From: Pseudomonadota bacterium
GTDB lineage: Bacteria > Pseudomonadota > Alphaproteobacteria > Rhizobiales > Rhizobiaceae
Length of the DNA: 6,413 bases
Reading direction: 5' to 3'
Assembly: GCA_023451915.1 (NCBI GenBank)
Contig: JAEXXS010000214.1
Span: 1-6,413, forward strand
Part shown: positions 1-6,275 of the stretch, piece after piece
How positions within the stretch are numbered: the first letter of the stretch is position 1
Layout: each line of letters starts with the position of its first letter
Translations under genes and position numbers: made by a program
The notes under the pieces: model-generated
What the model was told of the DNA's origin: nothing
The model's input: the letters and a program-made list of their open reading frames with translations, nothing else
Databases searched by the model: none

Positions 1-725
1 GCCTGTGTGTAGGGATGTTTGGGATTTCTAAACAATGCTGCGGTCGGTCCGCTTTCAACGATCTGACCGAGATACATCACAGCGACACGATCGGTGACAC
101 GACCGACAACGTTAAGATTGTGGGAGATGAGCAGATAACTCAATCCCAAATGGTCGCGCAGCGTTCTCAGGAGGTTCAGGAGTTCGCCTTGTACTGAAAT
201 GTCGAGACCTGCCGTCGGCTCGTCAGCGACGATGACAGTCGGGTTGGCTGCAAGCGCTCGCATGAGTGCCACACGCCGGGCCTGTCCACCACTGAGCTGA
301 TGTGGGTAACGCGTAAAAAGCTGTTCACCGAGCCCTATAGTTTGTCCAAGCGCAACAATACGCGCCCAGTTTTCGGGCGTATTGGCCCGTCGAATTTTCA
401 GAGGTTCCGCCAGAAGCGAGCGCACGGTCATACGGGGGGAAAGCGATGCGGCGGGGTCTTGAAACAAAAGCTGGATCTTGCGTTGTTGTCCCAAGCGGCT
501 TTGGCCTGAGCGGTCGTGCAGAATTTCACCTTCGAGCGACACGCTACCACCGGCCAGCGGTTGCAGTCCGACCAGCGCGCGGGCAACGGAAGACTTGCCA
601 CAGCCACTTTCGCCAACCAGACCCAGCGTTTCACCACGTTGCAATTCAAGCGAGATGCCGTCGACTGCGACAAGACGATCATAGCGGACGACAATATCTT
701 TGAGCGACATAACCGGAGCCGTCAT
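1..725 (-). CDS. Peptide/nickel-type ABC importer ATPase, DppF/OppF-like (partial, C-terminus off window)
   Basis: This is the second nucleotide-binding subunit of the importer. It should hydrolyse ATP on the cytoplasmic face as a heterodimer with the ATPase encoded just upstream. I translated 241 residues from the minus strand. Visible motifs are Walker A GESGCGKSS (38-46), Q-loop Q89 in LLFQDP, signature LSGGQ (144-148), Walker B VIVADEP (164-170) and H-loop H202. The visible end, NPKHPYTQ, is where the oligopeptide-transporter C-terminal extension begins in this family, so that extension lies off the window. The ATG at 725 overlaps the upstream TGA as ATGA and has GGAGG 7 nt before it. An in-frame ATG at 710 is a less likely start. 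Two small departures from consensus are Ser instead of Thr at the end of Walker A, and Ala where Arg usually follows LSGGQ. Every catalytic residue is present. The family is secure; the substrate is unknown. Confidence 0.93.
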   Translation of the reverse strand, partial: MTAPVMSLKDIVVRYDRLVAVDGISLELQRGETLGLVGESGCGKSSVARALVGLQPLAGGSVSLEGEILHDRSGQSRLGQQRKIQLLFQDPAASLSPRMTVRSLLAEPLKIRRANTPENWARIVALGQTIGLGEQLFTRYPHQLSGGQARRVALMRALAANPTVIVADEPTAGLDISVQGELLNLLRTLRDHLGLSYLLISHNLNVVGRVTDRVAVMYLGQIVESGPTAALFRNPKHPYTQ

Positions 726-1699
726 CGTGCCGCCTCCAGCCAGCATGTATAATTCTGTCCATTGCCGCCTTGCCGCTTCGGCGGCTTTTGTCTGCAAATG
801 TCGTGGCGCGAGGGGCAGCGGCTGGCAAAGATGCAGCCTTCGGGACGGTTGGACAGGTCAGGAACACTACCGGGGATGGTTGCCAGATTCTGCGAAGGAT
901 CAAAGGCCGCGTAAGGATCGATTTCGCAGGCAAGCAATGCTCGCGTATAAGGGTGGCGCGGTCGATGCAGCACCACACTTACCGGACCACTTTCGACAAT
1001 TGTTCCCGCATACATGACGATGACGGTGTCGCACAGTTCGGCGATCAACCCCATGCTATGGCTCACCACCAACATGGACGCTGATGTGCGCTGCCTCAGG
1101 CGACGCAATATCTCGACCACCTGCGCCTCGATAGTCGCATCAAGCGCGGTGGTCGGCTCGTCGGCGATAAGCAGCTTCGGCTCGATCAGCAGCGCCATCG
1201 CAATCACCACGCGCTGGCGCATACCGCCGGAAAATTCGTGCGGATAACGCCGCATGCGCAGCGCTGCATCAGGAACGCCAACATCGGCGAGCACGGCTTC
1301 TGCACGTTGCCAAAGCTTCTTTCGACTTTCTTTTGGAAATCGGCGTCGCTGGATATCAACGAGCTGGGTTCCGATCGTAAACATCGGATTGAGCGCGGAC
1401 ATCGGGTCCTGAAAGATCATGGCTATATCGGTGCCGCGTCGCGCCACCGGGTCTTTCGCGATAAAATTGGTTTCACGCCCATCGAAAGTGGCGTGCCGCA
1501 AGGAAATTTCGGCATTCGCGGCGAGCAGACCAAGCAAGGCGAAGGCGACAGTCGATTTACCGCTTCCGCTTTCTCCGACGAGACCTACAGATTGTCCATG
1601 CCGGATTTCAATATCGATGTCGTCAAGGACATGCGTTCTGTAGCCGCCCCCATGATATGATACGTTTAGGCACTCTATATTGAGAAGAGGTTCGGTCAC
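722..1699 (-). CDS. Peptide/nickel-type ABC importer ATPase, DppD/OppD-like
   Basis: This is the first ATPase subunit of the importer, 325 residues, close to the usual DppD/OppD length. Motifs in order are Walker A GESGSGKST (42-50), Q-loop Q97 in MIFQDPMSALNP, signature FSGGMRQ (156-162), Walker B LLIADEP (176-182) and H-loop H214. The C-terminal oligopeptide-transporter domain starts at RPRHPYTRALL (about 247) and carries Cys289, Cys295, Cys302 and Cys319. That pattern matches the iron-sulfur-binding cysteines known in some DppD/OppD proteins. I chose the GTG at 1699 because AGGAG lies 6 nt upstream, the GTGA overlaps the permease stop, and the family N-terminus (EPLLNIECLNVSY) begins there. 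The frame is open upstream to an ATG at 1855, but that would add 52 unrelated residues overlapping the permease gene by about 160 bp. The gene ends in an ATGA overlap with the next ATPase. Confidence 0.95.
   Translation of the reverse strand: MTEPLLNIECLNVSYHGGGYRTHVLDDIDIEIRHGQSVGLVGESGSGKSTVAFALLGLLAANAEISLRHATFDGRETNFIAKDPVARRGTDIAMIFQDPMSALNPMFTIGTQLVDIQRRRFPKESRKKLWQRAEAVLADVGVPDAALRMRRYPHEFSGGMRQRVVIAMALLIEPKLLIADEPTTALDATIEAQVVEILRRLRQRTSASMLVVSHSMGLIAELCDTVIVMYAGTIVESGPVSVVLHRPRHPYTRALLACEIDPYAAFDPSQNLATIPGSVPDLSNRPEGCIFASRCPSRHDICRQKPPKRQGGNGQNYTCWLEAAR
733..737 (-). promoter_or_regulatory. Ribosome binding site for the DppF-like ATPase
   Basis: GGAGG on the minus strand, 7 nt before the ATG at 725, lying inside the end of the preceding ATPase gene. 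It supports the ATG in the ATGA overlap over the in-frame ATG at 710. Confidence 0.65.
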
Positions 1700-2529
1700 A
1701 ATTCTCTCCTCAGTTTTGGGTCGAGCGTGTCGCGTAATGCCTCGCCCAGAAGGGCGAAACCGAGGGTAGCCACAATCAGAGCAAGGCCCGAGAAAGTGGC
1801 GAGCCAAATGGACTGGTCGAGATAGGTATAGCCGTCGTTCAGCAGGTTGCCCCAACTAGCCAGAGGCGGGCGAACACCGAGACCGAGAAAGCTCAATCCC
1901 GCTTCGATGGTGATGACGACCGGGATGTCCATGCAGGCCAATACGAATATGGGCCCTATGATATTGGGCGTGACATGATGCAGGATCAGTCGCCAGGTTT
2001 CCGCACCCAACACCTTTTCCGCCTCAATGAACGGGCTATTGCGAATGGCGATGGTCTGCGCCCGCGCAACCCGACCGAAATGCGGAATAAAGACGATACT
2101 GACAAGCAATACGACGTTACCAAGCCCTGGACCGAACACGGCAACTAAGGCCAGTGCAAGAATGACGCTTGGAAAAGAGGTGATGATGTCGAAGACACCG
2201 ACAATGAAAAGATCAACCGGCCGTGGCGCAAGGGCTGCGATCACCCCCAACGCAACACCCGCGCTCAAGGAAATAGTGATTACGGAGAGCGAAATACCAA
2301 GCGCCACCCGTGCGCCGTAAATCAGACGGCTCAATATATCGCGACCGAGATGATCGGTACCCAGAATATGTTGCAAAGACGGGTCCGCAAACCGATTTCC
2401 GGGCGCAATGGCGTTGGGATTGTAGGGTGCAATCAGTGGGGCAGCGATTGCAATCACACATAGCAGCATCACGGCAAAAAGTGCAAAACTGCCGCCGGGT
2501 CGGCGTGATAGATTGATGATCGTCGTCAT
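1696..2529 (-). CDS. Peptide/nickel-type ABC importer permease, DppC/OppC-like
   Basis: This is an inner-membrane permease, 277 residues, expected to pair with the upstream DppB-like permease to form the translocation channel. It has a first hydrophobic helix at about 14-34 and the family's post-TM1 motif LGTDHLGRDILSRLIYGAR (56-74). Several further membrane segments follow. The EAA loop that contacts the ATPases runs from E169 (EAEKVLGAETWRLILHHVTPN, 169-189). The signature GLSFLGLGVRPPLASWG (211-227) is typical of DppC/OppC. The ATG at 2529 is chosen because it sits 1 bp after the preceding permease's stop (TGACATG) and has GGAG 8 nt upstream. An in-frame ATG at 2568 would add 13 non-hydrophobic residues inside the preceding gene. 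The gene ends in a GTGA overlap with the ATPase. Family assignment is secure; the solute transported is not determinable. Confidence 0.95.
   Translation of the reverse strand: MTTIINLSRRPGGSFALFAVMLLCVIAIAAPLIAPYNPNAIAPGNRFADPSLQHILGTDHLGRDILSRLIYGARVALGISLSVITISLSAGVALGVIAALAPRPVDLFIVGVFDIITSFPSVILALALVAVFGPGLGNVVLLVSIVFIPHFGRVARAQTIAIRNSPFIEAEKVLGAETWRLILHHVTPNIIGPIFVLACMDIPVVITIEAGLSFLGLGVRPPLASWGNLLNDGYTYLDQSIWLATFSGLALIVATLGFALLGEALRDTLDPKLRREL
1706..1710 (-). promoter_or_regulatory. Ribosome binding site for the DppD-like ATPase
   Basis: On the minus strand this reads AGGAG, 6 nt before the GTG at 1699. It lies inside the last codons of the DppC-like permease and fixes the start at the GTG rather than at the ATG of the longer open frame at 1855. 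Confidence 0.7.
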
Positions 2530-2530
2530 G

Positions 2531-3508
2531 TCATTGGCTCCGCCCGGAAGTAAACCGTGCGCGCTCACGCGGATCGATCAGGCTCTGGACGAGTTCCGCG
2601 ACGAGATTAGTCGCGACATACAGGAGCACGATGACGAAAACGCCTCCTTGCACGACCGGATAATTGCGGGTGCGAATGGCATCGTAGATGAGAGACCCCA
2701 AGCCTGGCCGATTGAAAATCACTTCCGCAAATACGGCGCCCCCCAACAGTTCACCAAAGCCCATGCCGAGAACCGCAACCGTGGGCAAAATGGCCGGTTT
2801 GAGGGCGTATTTCGTCAGGATTTTCGCTTCGTTGACGCCATAAGCACGGAGTGTCCTGATATGGCTTTCGCTTAGCACTTCAAGCAGTGAAGAACGCAAC
2901 AGCCGCGCAATATAGCCGATCCAACCGACGGCAAGTGCTGCGGTGGGCACCACCAGATGCCAGAACTGATCAGTAAAATTACCGGCTTCGCCCGCACCCA
3001 AGACCGGAAACCAGCGAAGTGTCACCGAAAACACCATCAACAGGAAGACGGAGACCACAAAACTAGGCGTTGAAATAAATCCGACGCTCAAAAAAGCGAC
3101 GCAACGATCCAGCCTGCCACCCGGCCAGCGAGCAGAAAGAAGCGCCAACGGCACCCCAAATATTATCGCACAAAGCATGGCGGAAACAGCCAAAGCGACA
3201 GTATTGGGTAATGCGCCGACCACCAGCGCCAACACCGATTGGCCATTGAAGACATCTTCTCCAAGATCGCCGCTCAATAGTCGCGCAAAGAAACCCAGAA
3301 CCTGCTCTATCAAGGGCTTATCGAGGCCGATGCGTGAATTAAGAGCGGCAACGGCCTCCGGTGTTGCGCGTGAACCGAGAATGACCGTCGCCGGATCTCC
3401 CGGGATAAGACGTGTCAGGGCCGTTAACAACACGACGGAACCGACAACGGCGAGAAGTGCCGTTGCCAGTTTGAATGCGAGATGGGTGTGGAGAGATATG
3501 CCTTTCAT
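2531..3508 (-). CDS. Peptide/nickel-type ABC importer permease, DppB/OppB-like
   Basis: This is an inner-membrane permease, 325 residues, the usual DppB/OppB length. It has an N-terminal hydrophobic helix (about 14-33) followed by the hallmark LIPGDPA (34-40). A periplasmic segment (about 48-95) comes next, then several membrane helices. The EAA loop spans about 216-242 (HIRTLRAYGVNEAKILTKY, then ALKPAILP). The C-terminal family block FNRPGLGSLIYDAIRTRNYP (265-284) leads to QGG and a last helix, ending with DPRER near 312-316. The ATG at 3508 lies 42 bp after the binding-protein stop, and the upstream GGGGA is a weak ribosome site. No hairpin or T-run is visible in that 42-bp gap, so the gene is probably on the same transcript as the binding protein. 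It should dimerise with the DppC-like permease encoded next. Confidence 0.95.
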   Translation of the reverse strand: MKGISLHTHLAFKLATALLAVVGSVVLLTALTRLIPGDPATVILGSRATPEAVAALNSRIGLDKPLIEQVLGFFARLLSGDLGEDVFNGQSVLALVVGALPNTVALAVSAMLCAIIFGVPLALLSARWPGGRLDRCVAFLSVGFISTPSFVVSVFLLMVFSVTLRWFPVLGAGEAGNFTDQFWHLVVPTAALAVGWIGYIARLLRSSLLEVLSESHIRTLRAYGVNEAKILTKYALKPAILPTVAVLGMGFGELLGGAVFAEVIFNRPGLGSLIYDAIRTRNYPVVQGGVFVIVLLYVATNLVAELVQSLIDPRERARFTSGRSQ

Positions 3509-3550
3509 CGAAGCATATCCCCAAGGTACATCACAACAGCAACCACGATT

Positions 3551-5113
3551 TCAGGCCGTTGCTTCCGAGAAAGCCGTATAGAGCCAGTTGTTACCATTCG
3601 GCAAGACACCGGGTTTCAACCATTTGCGCGAGGCAAAAGCGTTGAGATTATGAGTAATCCAGATGAAAGCAGCGGATTCATCGAGTAGTTTTTGTGCTTC
3701 GATATAGATTTTTTCCCGCTCTGCCGGGTCGACCGTCACGCTGCCTTTCGCGTGCAAAGCATCGAAATCCGGATTTTTCCAGCGCTGCCAGTTCCATTGG
3801 CCGACTTGATCCGAGGTGAACCATTGGGTCTGGAAGCCGGGATCGAACTTTCCGTTGAACTTGATCAACGATAATTCAAGGTCCTTGCTGGCGTCATTGT
3901 TTCCAAGCGCCCAATAGGCTGCAGATTCCAGCGCTTCAATCTCCAATTCGATACCAACCTCGGCAAGGTTGGCCTGAATGATCTGGGCAATCGCCTCATA
4001 GCGCGCATTGGCTTCAATCGTCAGTTTCGTCTTGAACCCGCCGGATTTCCCCGCTTCGGCAAGCAACGCCTGCGCTTTCTCCAAATCGCGCTTGTAGACC
4101 GGCGCGTCTTTCCAGTAGCCGAGCAAACCAGGCGCCAAGAGGGCGTTGGCGCGCGGATAGATTCCGGAATATGCGCCTTGCAATATCGCTTCGATATCGA
4201 CTGCATACCGCAGGGCCTGCCGCACGCGGACATCGTTAAATGGAGCCTTTTCGATATTCGGACCGAACCAGACATAATCAATGGCCGGAATTTCCGTTAC
4301 GCTGGCGTCCGGCAATGCAGCCAGCCGCTTACCTTTTTCCGGGTCGATCGCGGTGAAGTCGATCTCGCCCGACTGGAAGGCGATTTCAGCCGTCTTCTGT
4401 TCTCCGATGGGCTTGCCGACAATTTGCTGGAAATGCGGTTTTATCGGACCTTTGTAATCCGGATTGATTTCAAGAATGAACTGTTCGCGCGGTTTCCATT
4501 CTTTCAAAACGTATGGGCCGCTACCGATCAACTTTGTTGCAACGTCTTTGCCAAGTTTCTCGAAAGCTTTTCTAGAAACGATGCGTCCGGAACCATCCGC
4601 AAGTGCGATCGTGTAAAGCGCCGGTGCCGGAGTTTTGAGAATAATGCGTCCTTCGAGCGGCCCGGTGACTTCAACACGGTCGAGAGCAGCCCAATCCTTG
4701 GCATAAGTAACAGGCTTTCCTTCCGCGTCGGGCCTGATGAAACGCTCAAACGAGAATTTCACGTCATCGGCAGTCAATTCACCGTAACCATCGGTGAAGA
4801 CCAGACCGCTTTTGAGCTTAAAGCGAATTTCGGTGTCGGTGATCTGTTGAAGTTCTTCTGCTGCATCCAGTTCCCATTGCGTCGAACCCGGTTTGAAAGA
4901 GATCAGTCCTTGCTGCACAGACCAGATGACGTTCAAATCGACAGGGCCGGAACGGTTGGCGGGATCGAGGTTGGAGAGGTCCTTTTCGACGCGCACAACG
5001 ATTTTTGGACGATCTGCATTGGCGAAGGCCGGATGAATACCGCCAAGTGCGACAGCAGCAGCAAGAGATGCGCCGCCAACCAATATTTGTCGGCGAGTTG
5101 GATCGAATGGCAT
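3551..5113 (-). CDS. Periplasmic solute-binding protein of a peptide/nickel-type ABC importer (family 5)
   Basis: This 520-residue protein should bind the solute in the periplasm and deliver it to the two permeases. Its length fits extracellular solute-binding protein family 5 (DppA/OppA/NikA relatives). The N-terminus is a signal peptide with the pair TRRQILVGG (6-14), then a hydrophobic stretch (about 11-25) and an Ala-rich cleavage region HPAFANA (27-33). The twin arginines suggest Tat export. Family blocks include DDVKFSFERF (116-125), GSGPYVLKEW (197-206) and FNDVRVRQALRYAVD (292-306). The ATG at 5113 is preceded by GGAGG with a 7-nt spacer. An in-frame ATG at 5167 would put 18 extra residues before the signal peptide and is unlikely. 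No lipobox cysteine is seen, so it is probably a soluble periplasmic protein. It heads the operon. Related proteins bind peptides, nickel complexes, opines or sugars, and I cannot tell which applies here. Confidence 0.95.
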   Translation of the reverse strand: MPFDPTRRQILVGGASLAAAVALGGIHPAFANADRPKIVVRVEKDLSNLDPANRSGPVDLNVIWSVQQGLISFKPGSTQWELDAAEELQQITDTEIRFKLKSGLVFTDGYGELTADDVKFSFERFIRPDAEGKPVTYAKDWAALDRVEVTGPLEGRIILKTPAPALYTIALADGSGRIVSRKAFEKLGKDVATKLIGSGPYVLKEWKPREQFILEINPDYKGPIKPHFQQIVGKPIGEQKTAEIAFQSGEIDFTAIDPEKGKRLAALPDASVTEIPAIDYVWFGPNIEKAPFNDVRVRQALRYAVDIEAILQGAYSGIYPRANALLAPGLLGYWKDAPVYKRDLEKAQALLAEAGKSGGFKTKLTIEANARYEAIAQIIQANLAEVGIELEIEALESAAYWALGNNDASKDLELSLIKFNGKFDPGFQTQWFTSDQVGQWNWQRWKNPDFDALHAKGSVTVDPAEREKIYIEAQKLLDESAAFIWITHNLNAFASRKWLKPGVLPNGNNWLYTAFSEATA

Positions 5114-5120
5114 ATGAGCC

Positions 5121-5125
5121 CCTCC
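5121..5125 (-). promoter_or_regulatory. Ribosome binding site for the solute-binding protein
   Basis: GGAGG on the minus strand, 7 nt before the ATG at 5113. It selects this ATG over the in-frame ATG at 5167 and places the signal peptide directly at the N-terminus. Confidence 0.75.
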
Positions 5126-5193
5126 AGGGTTAAGCCTTTGCCGACCAATCGACTGAAAGCTTCGCAAATAACTGGATTTATTAGAGCTTTTTA

Positions 5194-5210
5194 TCTATAG
5201 AATTTATAGA
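5194..5210. repeat. Perfect 6-bp inverted repeat, possible operator
   Basis: TCTATA-GAATT-TATAGA is a perfect inverted repeat with a 5-nt spacer. It overlaps the TATAAA-like element for the operon promoter on the minus strand, where a repressor would act. The same stretch also reads as a near-direct repeat of TATAGAAT. AT-rich DNA produces such palindromes easily by chance, so a regulatory role is only a suggestion. Confidence 0.3.
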
Positions 5211-5311
5211 ATAAATATTTTTCGATACATCGCTTAGCGGCATGAATTTTTGCTTTTTTTTAGAGTTGTGCGCAAAACCATGCGGCGCGGCCGAGGCGAT
5301 ACAGCTCTTAT

Positions 5312-5322
5312 GATAGCCTATC
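5312..5322. repeat. Short inverted repeat upstream of the desaturase
   Basis: GATAG-C-CTATC is an 11-bp palindrome 23 bp before the desaturase start, overlapping the possible -10 TATGAT. It could be an operator for the desaturase. Its right half also begins a possible small hairpin with TAGGC at 5337-5341, next to the ribosome site. At this length, chance is a real alternative. Confidence 0.25.
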
Positions 5323-5345
5323 TTCTTCGGCTTCAGTAGGCGTTC

Positions 5346-6275
5346 ATGGACAATTCAATATCCAAGGATACAGACCAAACAGACGTTGCAGGTATAGCGG
5401 CTGTTGAATGGCAAACCGTGTTATTGGCAGCAACTATTTATGGCGGATTTCTTGCCGTGACGTGGTTCTGGGCATCGTTACCAGTCGTTGTTGTGATCGC
5501 CGCGGGCGGATGGATAGTTGCCTGGCATTCCTCGCTTCAACATGAAGTCATTCACGGCCACCCTACCCGCAATTGCCTGATCAATGACGCAATAGCCTGG
5601 CCGCCGCTGTCTCTATGGTTGCCTTATCCGATATATCGTGAGGGGCACCTGACACATCACCGTGACGAACATTTGACGGACCCGATCGAAGACCCAGAAT
5701 CCTTTTACCTTACGCGGGCTGCCTGGGAGCATATGGGGCGTTTTGGCAAGACGCTGTCGGGCTGGAACATGACTCTTTTCGGGCGCCTTACAATTGGTCC
5801 GCTCGTAATGATCCTGAGTTTCATAGCGCAGGAATTCGAACAGATAAAACACGGTGATCACAAGCGAGCCAAACTCTGGAGCGGCCATCTCGGCGCTGTT
5901 GCAATCATCGTGATATGGGTCATATGGATATGCGCAATGCCGCTCTGGTTATATTTGTTCGGTTTTGTTTATGTCGGCGCAGCGCTCAGCCGTCTCCGTT
6001 CCTACGCGGAACATCGCTTTGCCGAGCATCATGAGGAGCGCACCGCGATTGTAGAGAACGCGCCTGTCTTCGGGTTACTTTTTCTCCATAACAACCTGCA
6101 TGTTCTGCACCACCAAAAGCCCGGCGTACCGTGGTATAGGATACCGTCACTTTATAGTCGAAACCGTCAAACTTTAATCGAACGAAATGGTGGCCTCGTT
6201 TATAATGGTTATCTGGACGTCGCCAGGCGTTACCTTTTCAAAGCTCATGACGATCCCCGACATCCGTGGTATTAA
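5346..6275 (+). CDS. Membrane di-iron fatty-acid-desaturase-family protein
   Basis: This 309-residue integral membrane protein has the three histidine boxes of the fatty acid desaturase superfamily. They are HEVIHGH (66-72), HLTHH (101-105) and HNNLHVLHH (248-256), which together should ligand a di-iron centre for oxygen-dependent desaturation or hydroxylation. Hydrophobic segments lie at about 23-60, 80-95, 148-162 and 184-212. The motif RSYAEHRFAEHHEERTAIVEN (218-238) and the ending PGVPWYRIPSLY (259-270) also look conserved in this family. The ATG at 5346 has AGTAGG 5 nt upstream. The substrate is uncertain: from memory the boxes resemble bacterial DesA-like desaturases and the MocD-like rhizopine oxygenase group, and lipid or small-hydrocarbon chemistry both fit. 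The gene is divergent from the transporter, which does not by itself show a shared function. All expected histidines are present. Confidence 0.9.
   Translation: MDNSISKDTDQTDVAGIAAVEWQTVLLAATIYGGFLAVTWFWASLPVVVVIAAGGWIVAWHSSLQHEVIHGHPTRNCLINDAIAWPPLSLWLPYPIYREGHLTHHRDEHLTDPIEDPESFYLTRAAWEHMGRFGKTLSGWNMTLFGRLTIGPLVMILSFIAQEFEQIKHGDHKRAKLWSGHLGAVAIIVIWVIWICAMPLWLYLFGFVYVGAALSRLRSYAEHRFAEHHEERTAIVENAPVFGLLFLHNNLHVLHHQKPGVPWYRIPSLYSRNRQTLIERNGGLVYNGYLDVARRYLFKAHDDPRHPWY

Larger units (their letters stand above)
5114..5345. promoter_or_regulatory. Divergent intergenic control region between the ABC operon and the desaturase
   Basis: This 232-bp gap separates the binding-protein start from the desaturase start, so both promoters should lie here. 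The middle (about 5165-5262) is strongly AT-rich compared with the coding DNA on both sides and includes a T-rich run at about 5246-5261. On the minus strand a TATAAA-like element lies at 5208-5203, about 90 nt before the binding-protein start. On the plus strand TATGAT at 5309-5314 is a possible -10 element for the desaturase. I see no good -35 hexamer for either, so the promoters are inferred from layout rather than read from consensus. Confidence 0.5.

Noticed and set aside
1238..1660. Plus-strand 140-codon open frame antisense to the DppD-like ATPase
   Set aside because: It is opposite Walker A and other conserved ATPase sequence and its translation shows no family features.
1700..1855. 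Upstream extension of the DppD-like ATPase to an ATG at 1855
   Set aside because: The 52 extra residues match nothing in the family and overlap the permease gene. The GTG at 1699 has a good ribosome site.
3509..3550. Attenuator or processing hairpin between the binding protein and first permease
   Set aside because: I read the 42-bp gap on both strands and saw no stem of useful length.
5114..5167. Upstream start of the solute-binding protein at 5167
   Set aside because: It would bury the signal peptide behind 18 residues, and the strong GGAGG is placed for the ATG at 5113.
4178..5200. Plus-strand 340-codon open frame antisense to the solute-binding protein
   Set aside because: It lies almost wholly opposite a secure family 5 binding-protein gene, has no recognisable domain, and starts without a clear ribosome site. 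It is a shadow frame.
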